Below, in pieces: positions 17,998-27,547 of a stretch of 64,000 bases of DNA. The notes below the pieces were generated by a model. It ran no database searches. It saw only the letters and a program-made list of their open reading frames with translations, and was not told the origin of the DNA. The stretch lies in NCBI GenBank assembly GCA_910576385.1, contig CAJTIR010000013.1, positions 40,949-104,948 on the forward strand, written 5' to 3'. Both the position numbers and the translations under genes were made by a program. Source of the stretch: Lachnospiraceae bacterium (GTDB lineage: Bacteria; Bacillota; Clostridia; Lachnospirales; Lachnospiraceae). The number at the start of each line of letters is the position of its first letter. The first letter of the stretch is position 1.

Positions 17998-18564
17998 CTA
18001 ATTTCCGTTAAACTGATTCATCGCTTGATCTGCCGCTCCCTGGACCATCAACTCCGCGGCATCACATGCTCTCTCAAATGCTTCCTCCATCCGCTTGCGG
18101 TCTTCTCTGGAAAACCGTCCCAGTACATAATCTGCCAAATCCCATCCTGGCGGTTTTTCTCCTACCCCTATCTTAATCCTCAGAAATTGCTGGGTTCCAA
18201 TATGGCTGATAATACTCTTAATACCATTATGTCCCCCGGCGCTTCCTTTTTTTCGTATTCTAAGCCTGCCTGGAGCCAGACTGACATCATCATAAATAAC
18301 AATCAATTCTGACTCAGGATCCAATTTATAGAAATTTAAGATTGCCCCCAAGCTCTCTCCACTTAAATTCATAAATGTCTGTGGCTTTACTAACAGTACT
18401 TTCCGCCCTGCAATCATGCCAGATCCGCAAAGCGCTCTGTGCTTTCTATCCCTGATACTGATATTATATTTTTCAGCCAGCATGTCAATGACATCAAATC
18501 CAACATTATGGCGGGTTTTTTCATATTTGGACGAGGGATTTCCCAGTCCTGCAATTACAAACAT
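17998..18564 (-). CDS. pth: Peptidyl-tRNA hydrolase
   Basis: A 188-residue enzyme that recycles tRNA from peptidyl-tRNA dropped by ribosomes. It opens with MFVIAGLGNPSSKYEKTRHN (the catalytic His is in TRHNVGF), followed by the MNLSGE and DDVSLAPGRLRIRKKGSAGGHNG (parts: DDVSLAPG, GSAGGHNG) motifs of the substrate cleft. Length is normal. AGGAGG precedes the ATG. Encoded immediately upstream of mfd, a conserved Firmicute neighbourhood. Confidence 0.98.
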   Translation of the reverse strand: MFVIAGLGNPSSKYEKTRHNVGFDVIDMLAEKYNISIRDRKHRALCGSGMIAGRKVLLVKPQTFMNLSGESLGAILNFYKLDPESELIVIYDDVSLAPGRLRIRKKGSAGGHNGIKSIISHIGTQQFLRIKIGVGEKPPGWDLADYVLGRFSREDRKRMEEAFERACDAAELMVQGAADQAMNQFNGN

Positions 18565-18586
18565 AAATTTGTCTCCTCCTTATGAA

Positions 18587-19408
18587 TTACGCCAACACTC
18601 CAAAATATACAATCACTATGGCTCCCAAAATAATTCGGTACCATCCAAATGCCTTAAAGTCATGTTTGCGGATATAACCCATCAGAAAACGGATTACCAC
18701 CATTGATACCAGGAAAGATACTGCCATTCCTGTCAATAATATTCCCAACTCTTGCCCAGTAAATGCAAAACCAAATCCTAATAACTTCAAAAGACTTGCC
18801 CCAAACATCACAGGAATGGCAAGATAAAATGTAAATTCAGCCGCTACCGTCCGCGAAACACCAATCATTAAGGCGCCAATAATCGTAGCTCCTGAACGGG
18901 AAGTCCCGGGAAATACTGCCGCCACAAGCTGGAACAATCCAATGATAAAGGCAACTTGCCAAGTTAAATCTTTTGTACTGCGAATCAATGGCTTATTGTT
19001 TTTATTCTGATTCTCCACAAGAAGAAAAACAATTCCTACTGTGATCAGCATTACTGCAACAATCCAAAAATTATACAAATGCTCATCCAGCCAATCTCCA
19101 AAAACTACACCAACAATTCCTGCCGGAATACAGGCAACCAAAATTTTTCCCCAAAGTTCCATGATATCCCAGTCTATTTTCTCCCTTTGATATAAATGAA
19201 ATGGAAAAATCTTATTCCAGAACATCAACACCACCGCAAGGATTGCGCCTAACTGCACAACCACAAGAAACATTCCCCAAAATTCTTCTGACACTTCCAT
19301 AGGCATGATCTTTTCTAACAAAATCATATGTCCTGTACTGCTGACTGGAAGCCACTCCGTAATTCCCTCCACAATCCCGTATACCACGGCTTTTAAAATT
19401 TCCAACAT
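18587..19408 (-). CDS. uppP: Undecaprenyl-diphosphatase (UppP/BacA)
   Basis: A 273-residue membrane protein of about eight segments with both catalytic signatures: GIVEGITEWLPVSSTGH (about 11-27) and PGTSRSGATIIGALMIGVSR (about 165-184). It removes phosphate from undecaprenyl diphosphate to recycle the lipid carrier for peptidoglycan and envelope polymers, and gives bacitracin tolerance when abundant. It ends 22 bases before the pth start, so it may be the first gene of the uppP-pth-mfd-foldase run. Confidence 0.96.
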   Translation of the reverse strand: MLEILKAVVYGIVEGITEWLPVSSTGHMILLEKIMPMEVSEEFWGMFLVVVQLGAILAVVLMFWNKIFPFHLYQREKIDWDIMELWGKILVACIPAGIVGVVFGDWLDEHLYNFWIVAVMLITVGIVFLLVENQNKNNKPLIRSTKDLTWQVAFIIGLFQLVAAVFPGTSRSGATIIGALMIGVSRTVAAEFTFYLAIPVMFGASLLKLLGFGFAFTGQELGILLTGMAVSFLVSMVVIRFLMGYIRKHDFKAFGWYRIILGAIVIVYFGVLA

Positions 19409-19625
19409 ATTTCCATTGCTTCCTTTCTATGGTAAATAGATTCCGTTACAGTATATCACACAACAACAGAATTTAGGAATAAATATTGTTAATTTTTTTA
19501 CATAATCTCTTAAAATTCTTAAGAAATAATGAATCTTTCTTTTTTCATTGACACTTTTTCATTTTTTTGATTTCATTAATAATGTAGCAATTCACAAAAA
19601 TTTCACAGAAAAAGGAGTGTTAGTT

Positions 19626-20465
19626 ATGAAACAAAGACAATTCCCGAAAAAACACCTTATCACTTTATTGTTAATGTTTACACTATTTCTCGCCATTCCA
19701 CAGGCCACATTTGCGGCAAAAAAACCAGTTGCTGTCAAAAATTTAAAATGCGGCGCTACTACAAACGGCAGTATTAACATTTCCTGGAGTACTCAAAGCG
19801 GGGTTTCCGGCTATCAAGTTTATCGGGCCACATCATATGATGGACCTTATCAAAGACTGATCACCCTGTCCGCAGGAAATCGGGCGTTCTGCAATCTTAA
19901 GCTGCAAAGCGGCAGAGAATATTACTACAAAGTACGCGCCTATGTCAAACAGGGCAGCAGAACTGTCAACGGCAAATTCTCGAAAACCCTTGTTGCACGT
20001 ACCAAAGGCGCTTCCCGTGCCGCCAGCATCCGCACCACCTCCAATGTGCGCAAACATGCTGGCACCAATCACACTGTAACGGCTGTATTAAATGCTGGTA
20101 CCAGAGTTACCGTAATCTGCGCCACAAATGATAAGTCTGGAACTGCCTGGAGCCGCATCTCCTTCACAGTAAACGGCAAAAAAAAGACTGGTTACATACG
20201 TTCTGATCTGCTTACCACCAGCTCACAGCCACAACCACAGCCGCCACGAAATAAAACTGGAGTTGTCACTGCCAGCAGTCTGCGTCTGCGCAGATCAGCC
20301 AGCACAAACAGCGCCATCATTACCTCATTGCCCAATGGAACCGTTGTCACTATCCTTGGACAAACTACTGGCACAGACAGGCAGAAATGGTATCATATCA
20401 GTGTAAAACGAAACGGAAGAACCTTAAAAGGTTATGCTGCCGCCAGATATATCCGCGTTTCATAA
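19626..20465 (+). CDS. Secreted protein with fibronectin type III and two SH3b domains
   Basis: A 279-residue exported protein. The signal peptide ends near ATFAA (about residue 30). A fibronectin type III domain (about 35-125) contains GYQVYRATSYDGPYQRL and YYYKVRAYV, followed by two bacterial SH3 domains (about 130-195 and 210-279), the second with the typical SLRLRRSASTNSAIITSLPN start. SH3b domains bind peptidoglycan or act in cell-surface attachment. No catalytic domain is present, so an adaptor, inhibitor or wall-binding role is more likely than a hydrolase. The start at 19626 has AGGAG upstream; a longer frame would bury the signal peptide. Monocistronic, between leftward genes. Confidence 0.85.
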   Translation: MKQRQFPKKHLITLLLMFTLFLAIPQATFAAKKPVAVKNLKCGATTNGSINISWSTQSGVSGYQVYRATSYDGPYQRLITLSAGNRAFCNLKLQSGREYYYKVRAYVKQGSRTVNGKFSKTLVARTKGASRAASIRTTSNVRKHAGTNHTVTAVLNAGTRVTVICATNDKSGTAWSRISFTVNGKKKTGYIRSDLLTTSSQPQPQPPRNKTGVVTASSLRLRRSASTNSAIITSLPNGTVVTILGQTTGTDRQKWYHISVKRNGRTLKGYAAARYIRVS

Positions 20466-20514
20466 ATCGAATATGGGAAGACATTCTTCCCCTGCCCGCT
20501 ACATACAAAGCGTA

Positions 20515-20556
20515 TAAAAAGGGTGTTTCTGCCAACAAACAGAAACACCCTTTTTT
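20515..20556. terminator. Bidirectional terminator between the FN3-SH3 gene and spoVG
   Basis: Stem AAAAAGGGTGTTTCTG with its complement, eight-base loop, A run on one side and T run on the other. It serves both convergent genes. Confidence 0.9.
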
Positions 20557-20568
20557 CATTTTCATAGC

Positions 20569-20835
20569 TTATGCTTCCACTTCAATTTCTTCTTGATACT
20601 TATCCAAGATCATCCTCTGAATGCTCTCCCGTGTCTGAGAATTAATCGGATGGGCGATGTCACGATATTCTCCGTCTGCCGCTCTCCTGCTGGGCATTGC
20701 AATAAAAAGCCCTTTCTCTCCTTCGATAACTTTAATATCATGCACCACAAATTCTTCGTCTATCGTAATAGAGACCACCGCCCGCATTTTTCCTTCCTTT
20801 TCAACTTTACGGATTCTAACATCTGTTATCTGCAT
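20569..20835 (-). CDS. spoVG: Septation protein SpoVG
   Basis: An 88-residue protein that begins [20 protein letters not shown] and contains the family core [21 protein letters not shown] and [10 protein letters not shown]. SpoVG is a small DNA/RNA-binding protein that affects cell division, sporulation and, in other Firmicutes, virulence and capsule genes. Length is typical. It is encoded alone: glgD ends upstream of it on the same strand 111 bases away, and a terminator follows. Confidence 0.97.
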   Translation of the reverse strand: MQITDVRIRKVEKEGKMRAVVSITIDEEFVVHDIKVIEGEKGLFIAMPSRRAADGEYRDIAHPINSQTRESIQRMILDKYQEEIEVEA

Positions 20836-20946
20836 AAATTTCTGCCCCCCTTTTTATAACTTTCTGTTTTCCAGCATATCATCCGCATTTTGTAAAATCA
20901 CAAAACTATACACCAGAACAGCTCATCTGCTGTACATATCATAAAC

Positions 20947-22062
20947 TTAAATTACATATCTCTCATTGTGCTCATACACGACCTTAATGCCATCACCACC
21001 ACTGAAATACGTATTGGCGCGAAGGGTATCACGACTCTCGACAATACAGTTTTCAATATGTGTGTTGTCTCCAATATATACATCATTTAAAATGATAGAA
21101 TTTTTAATCACACAATTCTTGCCAACAAAGACTTTCTTAAATAAAACAGAATTTTCCACCTTGCTGTTGATAATACAACCACTGGAAACCAGACTGTTAC
21201 GAACTTCTGAGCCTACGTTATATTTTGCAGGTGGAAGATCGTCCACCTTAGAGTAAATTTTCGGCTCATCACGGAAATATTTCCGCACCTCTGGCTTCAA
21301 GAAATCCATATTGGTTCTATAATAAGAATCTACGGTAGAAATATTGTTCCAATAATCTTCTGTCTTGTAACCAAAAATACGTTTCATATTTTTGTAACGA
21401 ATCAAAATATCGGTAACAAAATCATGACGGTTTTCTTCTGCACTGCGCTCAAGCATCTCAATCAACTGTCTTCTGCGCAGTACATAGATTCCAGCAGAAA
21501 TCGTATTGGACTGCGCAATCATTGGCTTCTCCTCAAATTCTACAATCCGAGAATCCTCATTCATACGTACAACACCAAAACGGCTGACATCCTCGCCCAC
21601 TGGCATGTCCTTACATACAATCGTGATATCTGCCTTCTTTTCAATATGGTATTCCAACAACTTGTTATAATCCATCTTATAGACACAATCGCCTGCCGCT
21701 ATAATCACATATGGCTCATGACTGCGCTTAAGAAAATCAATATTACGATACATAGCATCTGCCGTACCACGATACCACCATGCATTATCTGAGGTAACGG
21801 TGGGGTTGAATACATACAAGCCCCCTTGCTTTCTTCCGAAATCCCACCACTTGGAGGAACTTAAATGTTCATTCAGGCTTCTTGCATTATACTGTGTCAG
21901 AATCGCTACCTTCTGAATATGTGAATTGCTCATATTGCTGAGCGCAAAATCAATACAGCGATAGCTTCCGCCCACTGGCATGGCTGCAATGGCTCTCTTA
22001 TTGGAAAGCTCCTGCATCTTGCTGTTATTTCCACCTGCTAAAATAATTCCTAATGCCTTCAT
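20947..22062 (-). CDS. glgD: Glucose-1-phosphate adenylyltransferase subunit GlgD
   Basis: A 371-residue paralogue of GlgC: nucleotidyltransferase domain (about 1-240) plus a left-handed beta-helix (about 270-360, hexapeptide repeats such as [17 protein letters not shown]). The nucleotide loop reads [12 protein letters not shown], lacking the arginine of the catalytic GGxGxRL loop, so this is the non-catalytic or regulatory subunit that raises GlgC activity in Firmicutes. The ATG overlaps the glgC stop by 4 bases, giving a GlgC-GlgD coupled pair that makes ADP-glucose for glycogen synthesis. No glycogen synthase or branching enzyme is present in the window. Confidence 0.96.
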   Translation of the reverse strand: MKALGIILAGGNNSKMQELSNKRAIAAMPVGGSYRCIDFALSNMSNSHIQKVAILTQYNARSLNEHLSSSKWWDFGRKQGGLYVFNPTVTSDNAWWYRGTADAMYRNIDFLKRSHEPYVIIAAGDCVYKMDYNKLLEYHIEKKADITIVCKDMPVGEDVSRFGVVRMNEDSRIVEFEEKPMIAQSNTISAGIYVLRRRQLIEMLERSAEENRHDFVTDILIRYKNMKRIFGYKTEDYWNNISTVDSYYRTNMDFLKPEVRKYFRDEPKIYSKVDDLPPAKYNVGSEVRNSLVSSGCIINSKVENSVLFKKVFVGKNCVIKNSIILNDVYIGDNTHIENCIVESRDTLRANTYFSGGDGIKVVYEHNERYVI

Positions 22063-23333
22063 ACTCTGTCACCTGCCTTAATGATTGATTCGCCGCCTGC
22101 CAAAAGGCCGTCCGGATAGTCTTCTTTTACTGTCTCACCGGAAATTGCAGTATTTTTTCCTATCTTAACACCTGAGGGGATTACGGAATTTTCTCCGATC
22201 GTTGCAAGCCCAAAGGAATAAACGCTCTTATTCAGCTTATTTTCTGCCTCTTCGCCAATACCGATCTCTACATTGTCACCAATAGAAACACCTTCTGCCA
22301 CAATTGCTTTTGTTATGGTAACGTTATCGCCAACAGAAGTATCCTGCATAATAATCGAATCCCGCACTACGGTATTCTTACCGATCACAACGCCTGGCCC
22401 AATCACGGAACCATAAACCTGACCATAAATCTCAGAACCTTCTCCGATAATACAACGTTCTGTCACCGCTTCCTCTGCAATAAACTGCGGTTCAATAGTT
22501 TCACTCTTGGTATAGATCTTCCAATATTCCTCATAAAGATTAAATTCTGGAATCAGGTCGATCAGCTCCATATTTGCTTCCCAATAAGAACCTAACGTTC
22601 CTACATCCTTCCAATAGCCATTGTATTCATAAGCAAACAGCCGTCTGCCGTTCTCCCTGCAATACGGAATGATATGTTTACCAAAGTCACAATTACTTTG
22701 CTCTGACATGGTTACTAAAGCTTCCTTCAGGACACTCCAGTTAAAAATGTAAATACCCATAGAAGCTAAATTGCTTCTGGGATTTGCAGGTTTCTCCTCA
22801 AACTCTGTAATCTGCTTATTCTCATCAGTAATAACCAATCCAAAACGGCTTGCCTCCTCCCACGGAACAGGCATGGCTGCAATGGTTACATCTGCTTTAT
22901 TTTCCTTGTGGAAATCGAGCATTACCTCATAATTCATCTTGTAAATGTGGTCTCCTGACAGAATCAGCACATATTCTGGGTGATAACTATCAATATAATT
23001 CAGGTTCTGATAAATTGCATTTGCTGTACCTGAATACCATTCACTGTTGTCACTCTTCTCATAAGGGGGCAATACCGTCACTCCGCCATTATTGCGGTCC
23101 AAATCCCACGGGATACCAATACCGATATGAGTATTTAGTCGCAATGGCTGGTACTGTGTCAGTACTCCCACTGTATCTATCCCTGAATTTACACAGTTAC
23201 TTAACGGAAAATCAATAATTCGATATTTGCCGCCAAATGCTACTGCTGGTTTTGCAACATTCGAAGTCAAGACTCCAAGTCTGCTCCCTTGGCCTCCTGC
23301 TAAAAGCATGGCTATCATTTCTTTACGAATCAT
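22059..23333 (-). CDS. glgC: Glucose-1-phosphate adenylyltransferase, catalytic subunit GlgC
   Basis: A 424-residue enzyme making ADP-glucose from ATP and glucose 1-phosphate. The catalytic loop [14 protein letters not shown] is intact (about 9-22). The other family motifs are [27 protein letters not shown] and GYWKDVGT. The C-terminal third is a beta-helix. The start at 23333 is chosen since AGAGGTGA lies five bases upstream of this ATG; a GTG three codons earlier lies in that ribosome site. Divergent from murC across about 290 bases, and coupled to glgD. Confidence 0.97.
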   Translation of the reverse strand: MIRKEMIAMLLAGGQGSRLGVLTSNVAKPAVAFGGKYRIIDFPLSNCVNSGIDTVGVLTQYQPLRLNTHIGIGIPWDLDRNNGGVTVLPPYEKSDNSEWYSGTANAIYQNLNYIDSYHPEYVLILSGDHIYKMNYEVMLDFHKENKADVTIAAMPVPWEEASRFGLVITDENKQITEFEEKPANPRSNLASMGIYIFNWSVLKEALVTMSEQSNCDFGKHIIPYCRENGRRLFAYEYNGYWKDVGTLGSYWEANMELIDLIPEFNLYEEYWKIYTKSETIEPQFIAEEAVTERCIIGEGSEIYGQVYGSVIGPGVVIGKNTVVRDSIIMQDTSVGDNVTITKAIVAEGVSIGDNVEIGIGEEAENKLNKSVYSFGLATIGENSVIPSGVKIGKNTAISGETVKEDYPDGLLAGGESIIKAGDRV

Positions 23334-23627
23334 GTCTCTCACCTCTCGTCAAATAATTTCTTGTTACTAACATCCTAATTATACCACAAAAGAATCGTTT
23401 CGTACACATATTTCACAATTTTTTTGCTCAAAAATAGATTAATTTGTCATTTTACACAATATTAATTTTAATTTTTGCGCGATATGCCTCTTTTCTCTCT
23501 GCTCCCTATTTTCAATTTGCAAAATCGCCGCTGTTGGTATAGAATGAAACCAAAGCATACGGATTAGATCTGCATTTTTTTCAGATTCTAATCCCACTAT
23601 AATAGAAAGATTGGGCAGGTATGATAC

Positions 23628-25007
23628 ATGTATAACATCAATTTTAATCAACCAATTCATCTTCATTTTATCGGCATTGGCGGAATCAGCATGAGCGGAC
23701 TCGCCGAGATTTTGTTAAAAGAACAGTTCCATATCTCTGGCTCTGATGCCAAAGAATCTGAATTGACTGAAAAACTGACAAGCCTAGGCGCTGATATTTC
23801 TTATGGACAACGTGCCTCTAACATCAAAGAAGGAATAGATGCTGTGGTCTACACTGCTGCCATCCATCCAGACAATCCAGAACTGCAGGCTGCCAAAGAG
23901 AGACAGATTCCCACGCTGACCCGCGCGGAACTTCTGGGACAGATTATGGACAATTACCAAGATTCCATCGCTGTCTCTGGTACACATGGCAAAACCACTA
24001 CCACTTCTATGATTACTGAGATTCTTTTAAAAGCCTGCACAGATCCTACCATCTCCATCGGCGGTATTTTAAAATCCATTGATGGCAATATCCGTGTGGG
24101 CAAGTCCAATGTTTTTCTGACAGAAGCCTGTGAATATACCAACAGCTTTTTGAACTTTTATCCCAAATATGCTCTGATATTAAATATAGAAGAAGACCAT
24201 ATGGATTTCTTCAAGAATCTGGAGCACATTCGTCACTCCTTCCATCAATTTGCGGGCAATGTACTGGCAGAAGGTACTTTAATCCTTAACAGTGAGATCC
24301 CAGATTATCAAGAACTCACAAAAGACTTAAAGTGCAAGGTTCTCACCTATGGCTTGACCCCTTCTGATTCATATTATGCGGATAATATCACTTTTAATAC
24401 CAAAGGCTGCGGAAACTTTACATTGATGTGTAAAGATCACACCATTGGCATGATTTCCATGAGTGTACCAGGAGAACATAATGTCAGCAATGCTGTGGCG
24501 GCATGTGCACTCGCGCTTGAGATGGGACTTTCCTTTGACTGCATCCAGGCCGCACTTACTCATTTTGGCGGGACTGCCAGACGATTTGAGCACAAAGGAC
24601 AGCTTGGCGGCATTACCATTATTGATGATTATGCGCACCATCCCACTGAAATTAAAGCTACCTTAAAGGCAGCAAAAAATTGTGGCCAAAATCGCATCAT
24701 ATGCGTCTTCCAACCACACACTTACACCCGCACCAAAGCATTTTTAAAAGAGTTTGCACAGGCACTTTCTGCCGCTGACCTTATTATTCTTGCAGACATC
24801 TATGCCGCAAGAGAACAGAACACAATCGGTATCAGCTCCCAAGATCTGCAACAAGAGTTACAAAACTTGGGCTGTGAGTGCCATTATTTTCCATCTTTTG
24901 ACGAAATTGAAAATTTTTTATTAAAAAAATGTATGAACGGTGATTTGTTGATAACTATGGGCGCTGGAGACATTGTGCAAGTAGGAGAACACCTTCTCGG
25001 AAGATAG
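23628..25007 (+). CDS. murC: UDP-N-acetylmuramate--L-alanine ligase
   Basis: A 459-residue cytoplasmic ligase that adds L-alanine to UDP-MurNAc, the first step of the peptidoglycan stem peptide. The UDP-binding motif is FIGIGGISMSGLAEIL (about 14-29), the ATP loop is SGTHGKTTTTSM (about 111-122), and EACEY and DDYAHHPTEI (about 330-339) complete the active site. Length is normal. Its stop codon is followed directly by tandem DnaA boxes and a terminator. Confidence 0.97.
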   Translation: MYNINFNQPIHLHFIGIGGISMSGLAEILLKEQFHISGSDAKESELTEKLTSLGADISYGQRASNIKEGIDAVVYTAAIHPDNPELQAAKERQIPTLTRAELLGQIMDNYQDSIAVSGTHGKTTTTSMITEILLKACTDPTISIGGILKSIDGNIRVGKSNVFLTEACEYTNSFLNFYPKYALILNIEEDHMDFFKNLEHIRHSFHQFAGNVLAEGTLILNSEIPDYQELTKDLKCKVLTYGLTPSDSYYADNITFNTKGCGNFTLMCKDHTIGMISMSVPGEHNVSNAVAACALALEMGLSFDCIQAALTHFGGTARRFEHKGQLGGITIIDDYAHHPTEIKATLKAAKNCGQNRIICVFQPHTYTRTKAFLKEFAQALSAADLIILADIYAAREQNTIGISSQDLQQELQNLGCECHYFPSFDEIENFLLKKCMNGDLLITMGAGDIVQVGEHLLGR

Positions 25008-25182
25008 TTATCCACATTATCCACATTCCAATTGGGGAAAACTTTCCTCATGGAATGTGGATTTTTAAGTTTACATAAACTACTTATCCACACACTGCCA
25101 CTCTTTTCAGATTTCCCCCATTTTTATGGATTTACGGTTATTTTTTTTATATTTTTCCACTGAATTATCCACATTATCCACA
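25008..25182 (+). promoter_or_regulatory. Cluster of five perfect DnaA boxes
   Basis: Five exact TTATCCACA sequences in the same orientation: 25008-25016 and 25017-25025 (tandem, touching), 25084-25092, then 25165-25173 and 25174-25182 (tandem, touching). All match the consensus DnaA box TTATNCACA. The stretch between is AT-rich, including a run of eight or more T near 25138-25150. The cluster fills the gap between murC and the dnaD/dnaI-like genes. DnaA binding here could control those genes, titrate DnaA, or mark an origin-like site. Confidence 0.8.
25019..25066 (+). terminator. Rho-independent terminator of murC
   Basis: ATCCACATTCCA pairs with TGGAATGTGGAT, with an inner GGGGAAA/TTTCCTC helix, followed by a T run. 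The left arm overlaps the second DnaA box, so DnaA binding and termination share bases. Confidence 0.8.
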
Positions 25183-25328
25183 ATTTCAACATTTTCTCTA
25201 TCCCTTGATTTTACGGGCTTTTTGCAAAATTTTTTGCTTCTCATTTTGAAATTTATGTGCTATACTTTAAGCCACATAAATACGAACGTGAACCCTGCAA
25301 ACGTGATTCAATTTGGAGGACAGATAAT

Positions 25329-26453
25329 ATGGCAGATTTAACTTTATACAAGGACAACAGCAATGCAGCAACTATCATTTCCAACCGCTTCATCGATGAA
25401 TATATGATAAATGCAAATGGAGAATTCGTAAAAATCTATTTATATCTGCTGCGCTGTATGAATTCTCCTGACTGCAGCTTTTCAATTTCTAAGGCCGCAG
25501 ATAAATTTAACCACACTGAGAAAGATATTCAACGTGCCTTAAAGTATTGGGAAAAAATGAATCTGCTCCAACTAGAATACACAGAGGACAAGTCCATCGC
25601 AGGCATTTATTTTCTGGATTCAGAAGCTGCTGCACCAAAAGACGACACAGTTCCCTTAAAAAAGGCTCCCGCAGCTGCACCTCTGCCAAAAGAGCCTGTC
25701 TTGGAAAAGGCAGCTATCTCTAACTCCGACACGCAGACTAATTCCGCTGCTCTGCCAGCCGCTAAGAAACCGGAATACAGCGCGGATGAACTGAAAACAT
25801 TCCGTGAAAAAGAAGAAGTGCAGGAGCTGATGTTTATAGCAGAGAGTTATCTCGCACGACCATTATCTCCCACAGATATTCAGACACTGCTCTCCTGGTA
25901 TGACTGGCTGGCACTTTCCAATGATCTGATTATATATCTTATGGAATATTGCATTGCTGGCGGACATTCCAGTCTGCATTACATGGACAAAGTGGCTATC
26001 AACTGGAAAAATGAAAATATCCACACTGTGGAACAGGCCAAACGAAGCGCTCAGGAGCACAGCAAGCTTCACTATGCGGTTTTAAAATCTTTAGGTATTC
26101 AGGGACGCAATCTGGCGCCAGCAGAATTTACCTATATAGAAAAATGGTGCAAAGAATATGGTTTTGGCCAAGATATCATTACCGAAGCCTGCAGCCGCAC
26201 CATACTGTCCATTCATCAGCCAAATTTTGATTATACTGACCGCATCCTTACCAATTGGAAACGCCAGAATATCAAAACCATCGCTGATATCCGCAAAGCA
26301 GACGAGGCATTTCAGGCGGCAAAAACCACGGAACGCGCCCGTGTATCTGCCTTAAAGGGCAACTTAAAACCTTCTGCTCCAAACCGTTTTAACAGCTTTC
26401 CACAACGCACCTATAATATGGACGAACTGGAAGCAGAATTACTTGCACGCTAA
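25329..26453 (+). CDS. DnaD domain-containing replication initiation protein
   Basis: A 374-residue protein with an N-terminal winged-helix-like region (about 1-100), a Pro/Ala-rich linker (about 105-155), then two DnaD C-terminal domains. Each has the YxxxIxxxW-type motif: YMDKVAINWKNENIHT (about 217-232) and YTDRILTNWKRQNIKT (about 304-319). DnaD/DnaB proteins remodel origin DNA and help load the replicative helicase. GGAGG lies nine bases before the ATG at 25329; a longer frame has no ribosome site. The next gene, a DnaI-like loader ATPase, begins 11 bases downstream, so the pair is likely one operon placed behind the DnaA boxes. Confidence 0.92.
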   Translation: MADLTLYKDNSNAATIISNRFIDEYMINANGEFVKIYLYLLRCMNSPDCSFSISKAADKFNHTEKDIQRALKYWEKMNLLQLEYTEDKSIAGIYFLDSEAAAPKDDTVPLKKAPAAAPLPKEPVLEKAAISNSDTQTNSAALPAAKKPEYSADELKTFREKEEVQELMFIAESYLARPLSPTDIQTLLSWYDWLALSNDLIIYLMEYCIAGGHSSLHYMDKVAINWKNENIHTVEQAKRSAQEHSKLHYAVLKSLGIQGRNLAPAEFTYIEKWCKEYGFGQDIITEACSRTILSIHQPNFDYTDRILTNWKRQNIKTIADIRKADEAFQAAKTTERARVSALKGNLKPSAPNRFNSFPQRTYNMDELEAELLAR

Positions 26454-26464
26454 GGAGGCTTTTT

Positions 26465-27463
26465 ATGGCTCTAAGCAACACACAGTACAATACCTTACTG
26501 CGCCGCTATGAAGCAAAACAATTGGAAAACCAACATATTGTGATGGAGCGAATCTTATCTGTATATGAAGAACTTCCCCGTCTGTCGGAAATAGATGAAA
26601 CTATCTCTTCTATCTCTGTCAGGCAGGCAAAAAAATTGATTGACGGAGATGAGACTGCCCTGTCCGACCTGCACCGTCAGCTCCAGACGCTGATCCGTGA
26701 GAAAAAACAACTGCTCGCAGATCATGGCTATCCAGAAAACTATTTTGAACCGCCTTATGCCTGCCTGGACTGTAAAGATACTGGGTACATTGGCAGCCAG
26801 AAATGTCATTGTTTTACACAGGCAGCTATTGATCTCGTCTACACACAGTCTAACATCCGTCACATACTGGATATGGAAAACTTTGAACATTTTTCTTATC
26901 AGTACTATTCAGACAAACAGATCAACCCTGCCACTGGACTGTCCAGCCTTGCAACTGCCGAAAATGCAGTGCGCGACTGTCTGGAATTTGTCAACACTTT
27001 TGACAAAGAATTTCGAAATCTGTTTTTTTATGGCGATACTGGAATCGGTAAAACTTATCTTTCCAACTGTGTGGCCAAATCACTTTTAGATTCTGGCCAC
27101 TCTGTGATCTACTTTACCGCCTCCTCCCTATTCCACATTTTTGAAAAAAATGCATTTGGTAGGGAACGCGGCGTCAATGGAGATTATCAAAACATTTTTG
27201 AATGTGATCTCTTAATTATCGATGATCTGGGTACAGAATTGTGCAATTCCTTTACTGTCTCCCAGCTTTTCCTCTGTCTGAATGAGCGGATTTTACGGCG
27301 AAAATCAACGATTATTTCCACCAATCTGACACTTGGACAATTGGCAGAGACTTATTCGGAGCGTACATTTTCCAGGATTTCCAGTAACTATACCATGATC
27401 AAACTGTTTGGCAGCGATATCCGGCTCCAGAAAAAACTCAAACGACAATCTTGCCAAGACTAA
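26465..27463 (+). CDS. DnaC/DnaI-like helicase loader ATPase
   Basis: A 332-residue AAA+ ATPase. The N-terminal half has a helical region and a zinc-binding-like cluster, CLDCKDTGYIGSQKCHC (about 98-114). The ATPase half has Walker A FYGDTGIGKTYLSN (about 189-202), Walker B LLIIDDLGTE (about 254-263) and sensor ISTNLT. It is expected to load the DnaB/DnaC-type ring helicase with the DnaD-like protein encoded just upstream. GGAGG precedes the ATG by six bases. The family name (DnaC in annotation, DnaI in Bacillus) varies. Confidence 0.92.
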   Translation: MALSNTQYNTLLRRYEAKQLENQHIVMERILSVYEELPRLSEIDETISSISVRQAKKLIDGDETALSDLHRQLQTLIREKKQLLADHGYPENYFEPPYACLDCKDTGYIGSQKCHCFTQAAIDLVYTQSNIRHILDMENFEHFSYQYYSDKQINPATGLSSLATAENAVRDCLEFVNTFDKEFRNLFFYGDTGIGKTYLSNCVAKSLLDSGHSVIYFTASSLFHIFEKNAFGRERGVNGDYQNIFECDLLIIDDLGTELCNSFTVSQLFLCLNERILRRKSTIISTNLTLGQLAETYSERTFSRISSNYTMIKLFGSDIRLQKKLKRQSCQD

Positions 27464-27547
27464 TAAGGAATGCTATAATTGATTGTTGAAATTCAAACCT
27501 TATATAGAACACCAAAACTATTTTCACTATATATGGAGGGTATTACG

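Noticed and set aside
23334..23627. RNA gene or riboswitch between glgC and murC
   Set aside because: AT-rich divergent promoter region with no convincing conserved fold or hairpin.
25008..25182. DnaA-box cluster as the chromosomal origin itself
   Set aside because: dnaA, dnaN, recF and gyrase genes are absent from the window, and gene orientation does not switch cleanly here (murC reads through from the left, leftward genes return by 28.8 kb). Kept as a DnaA-binding site only.
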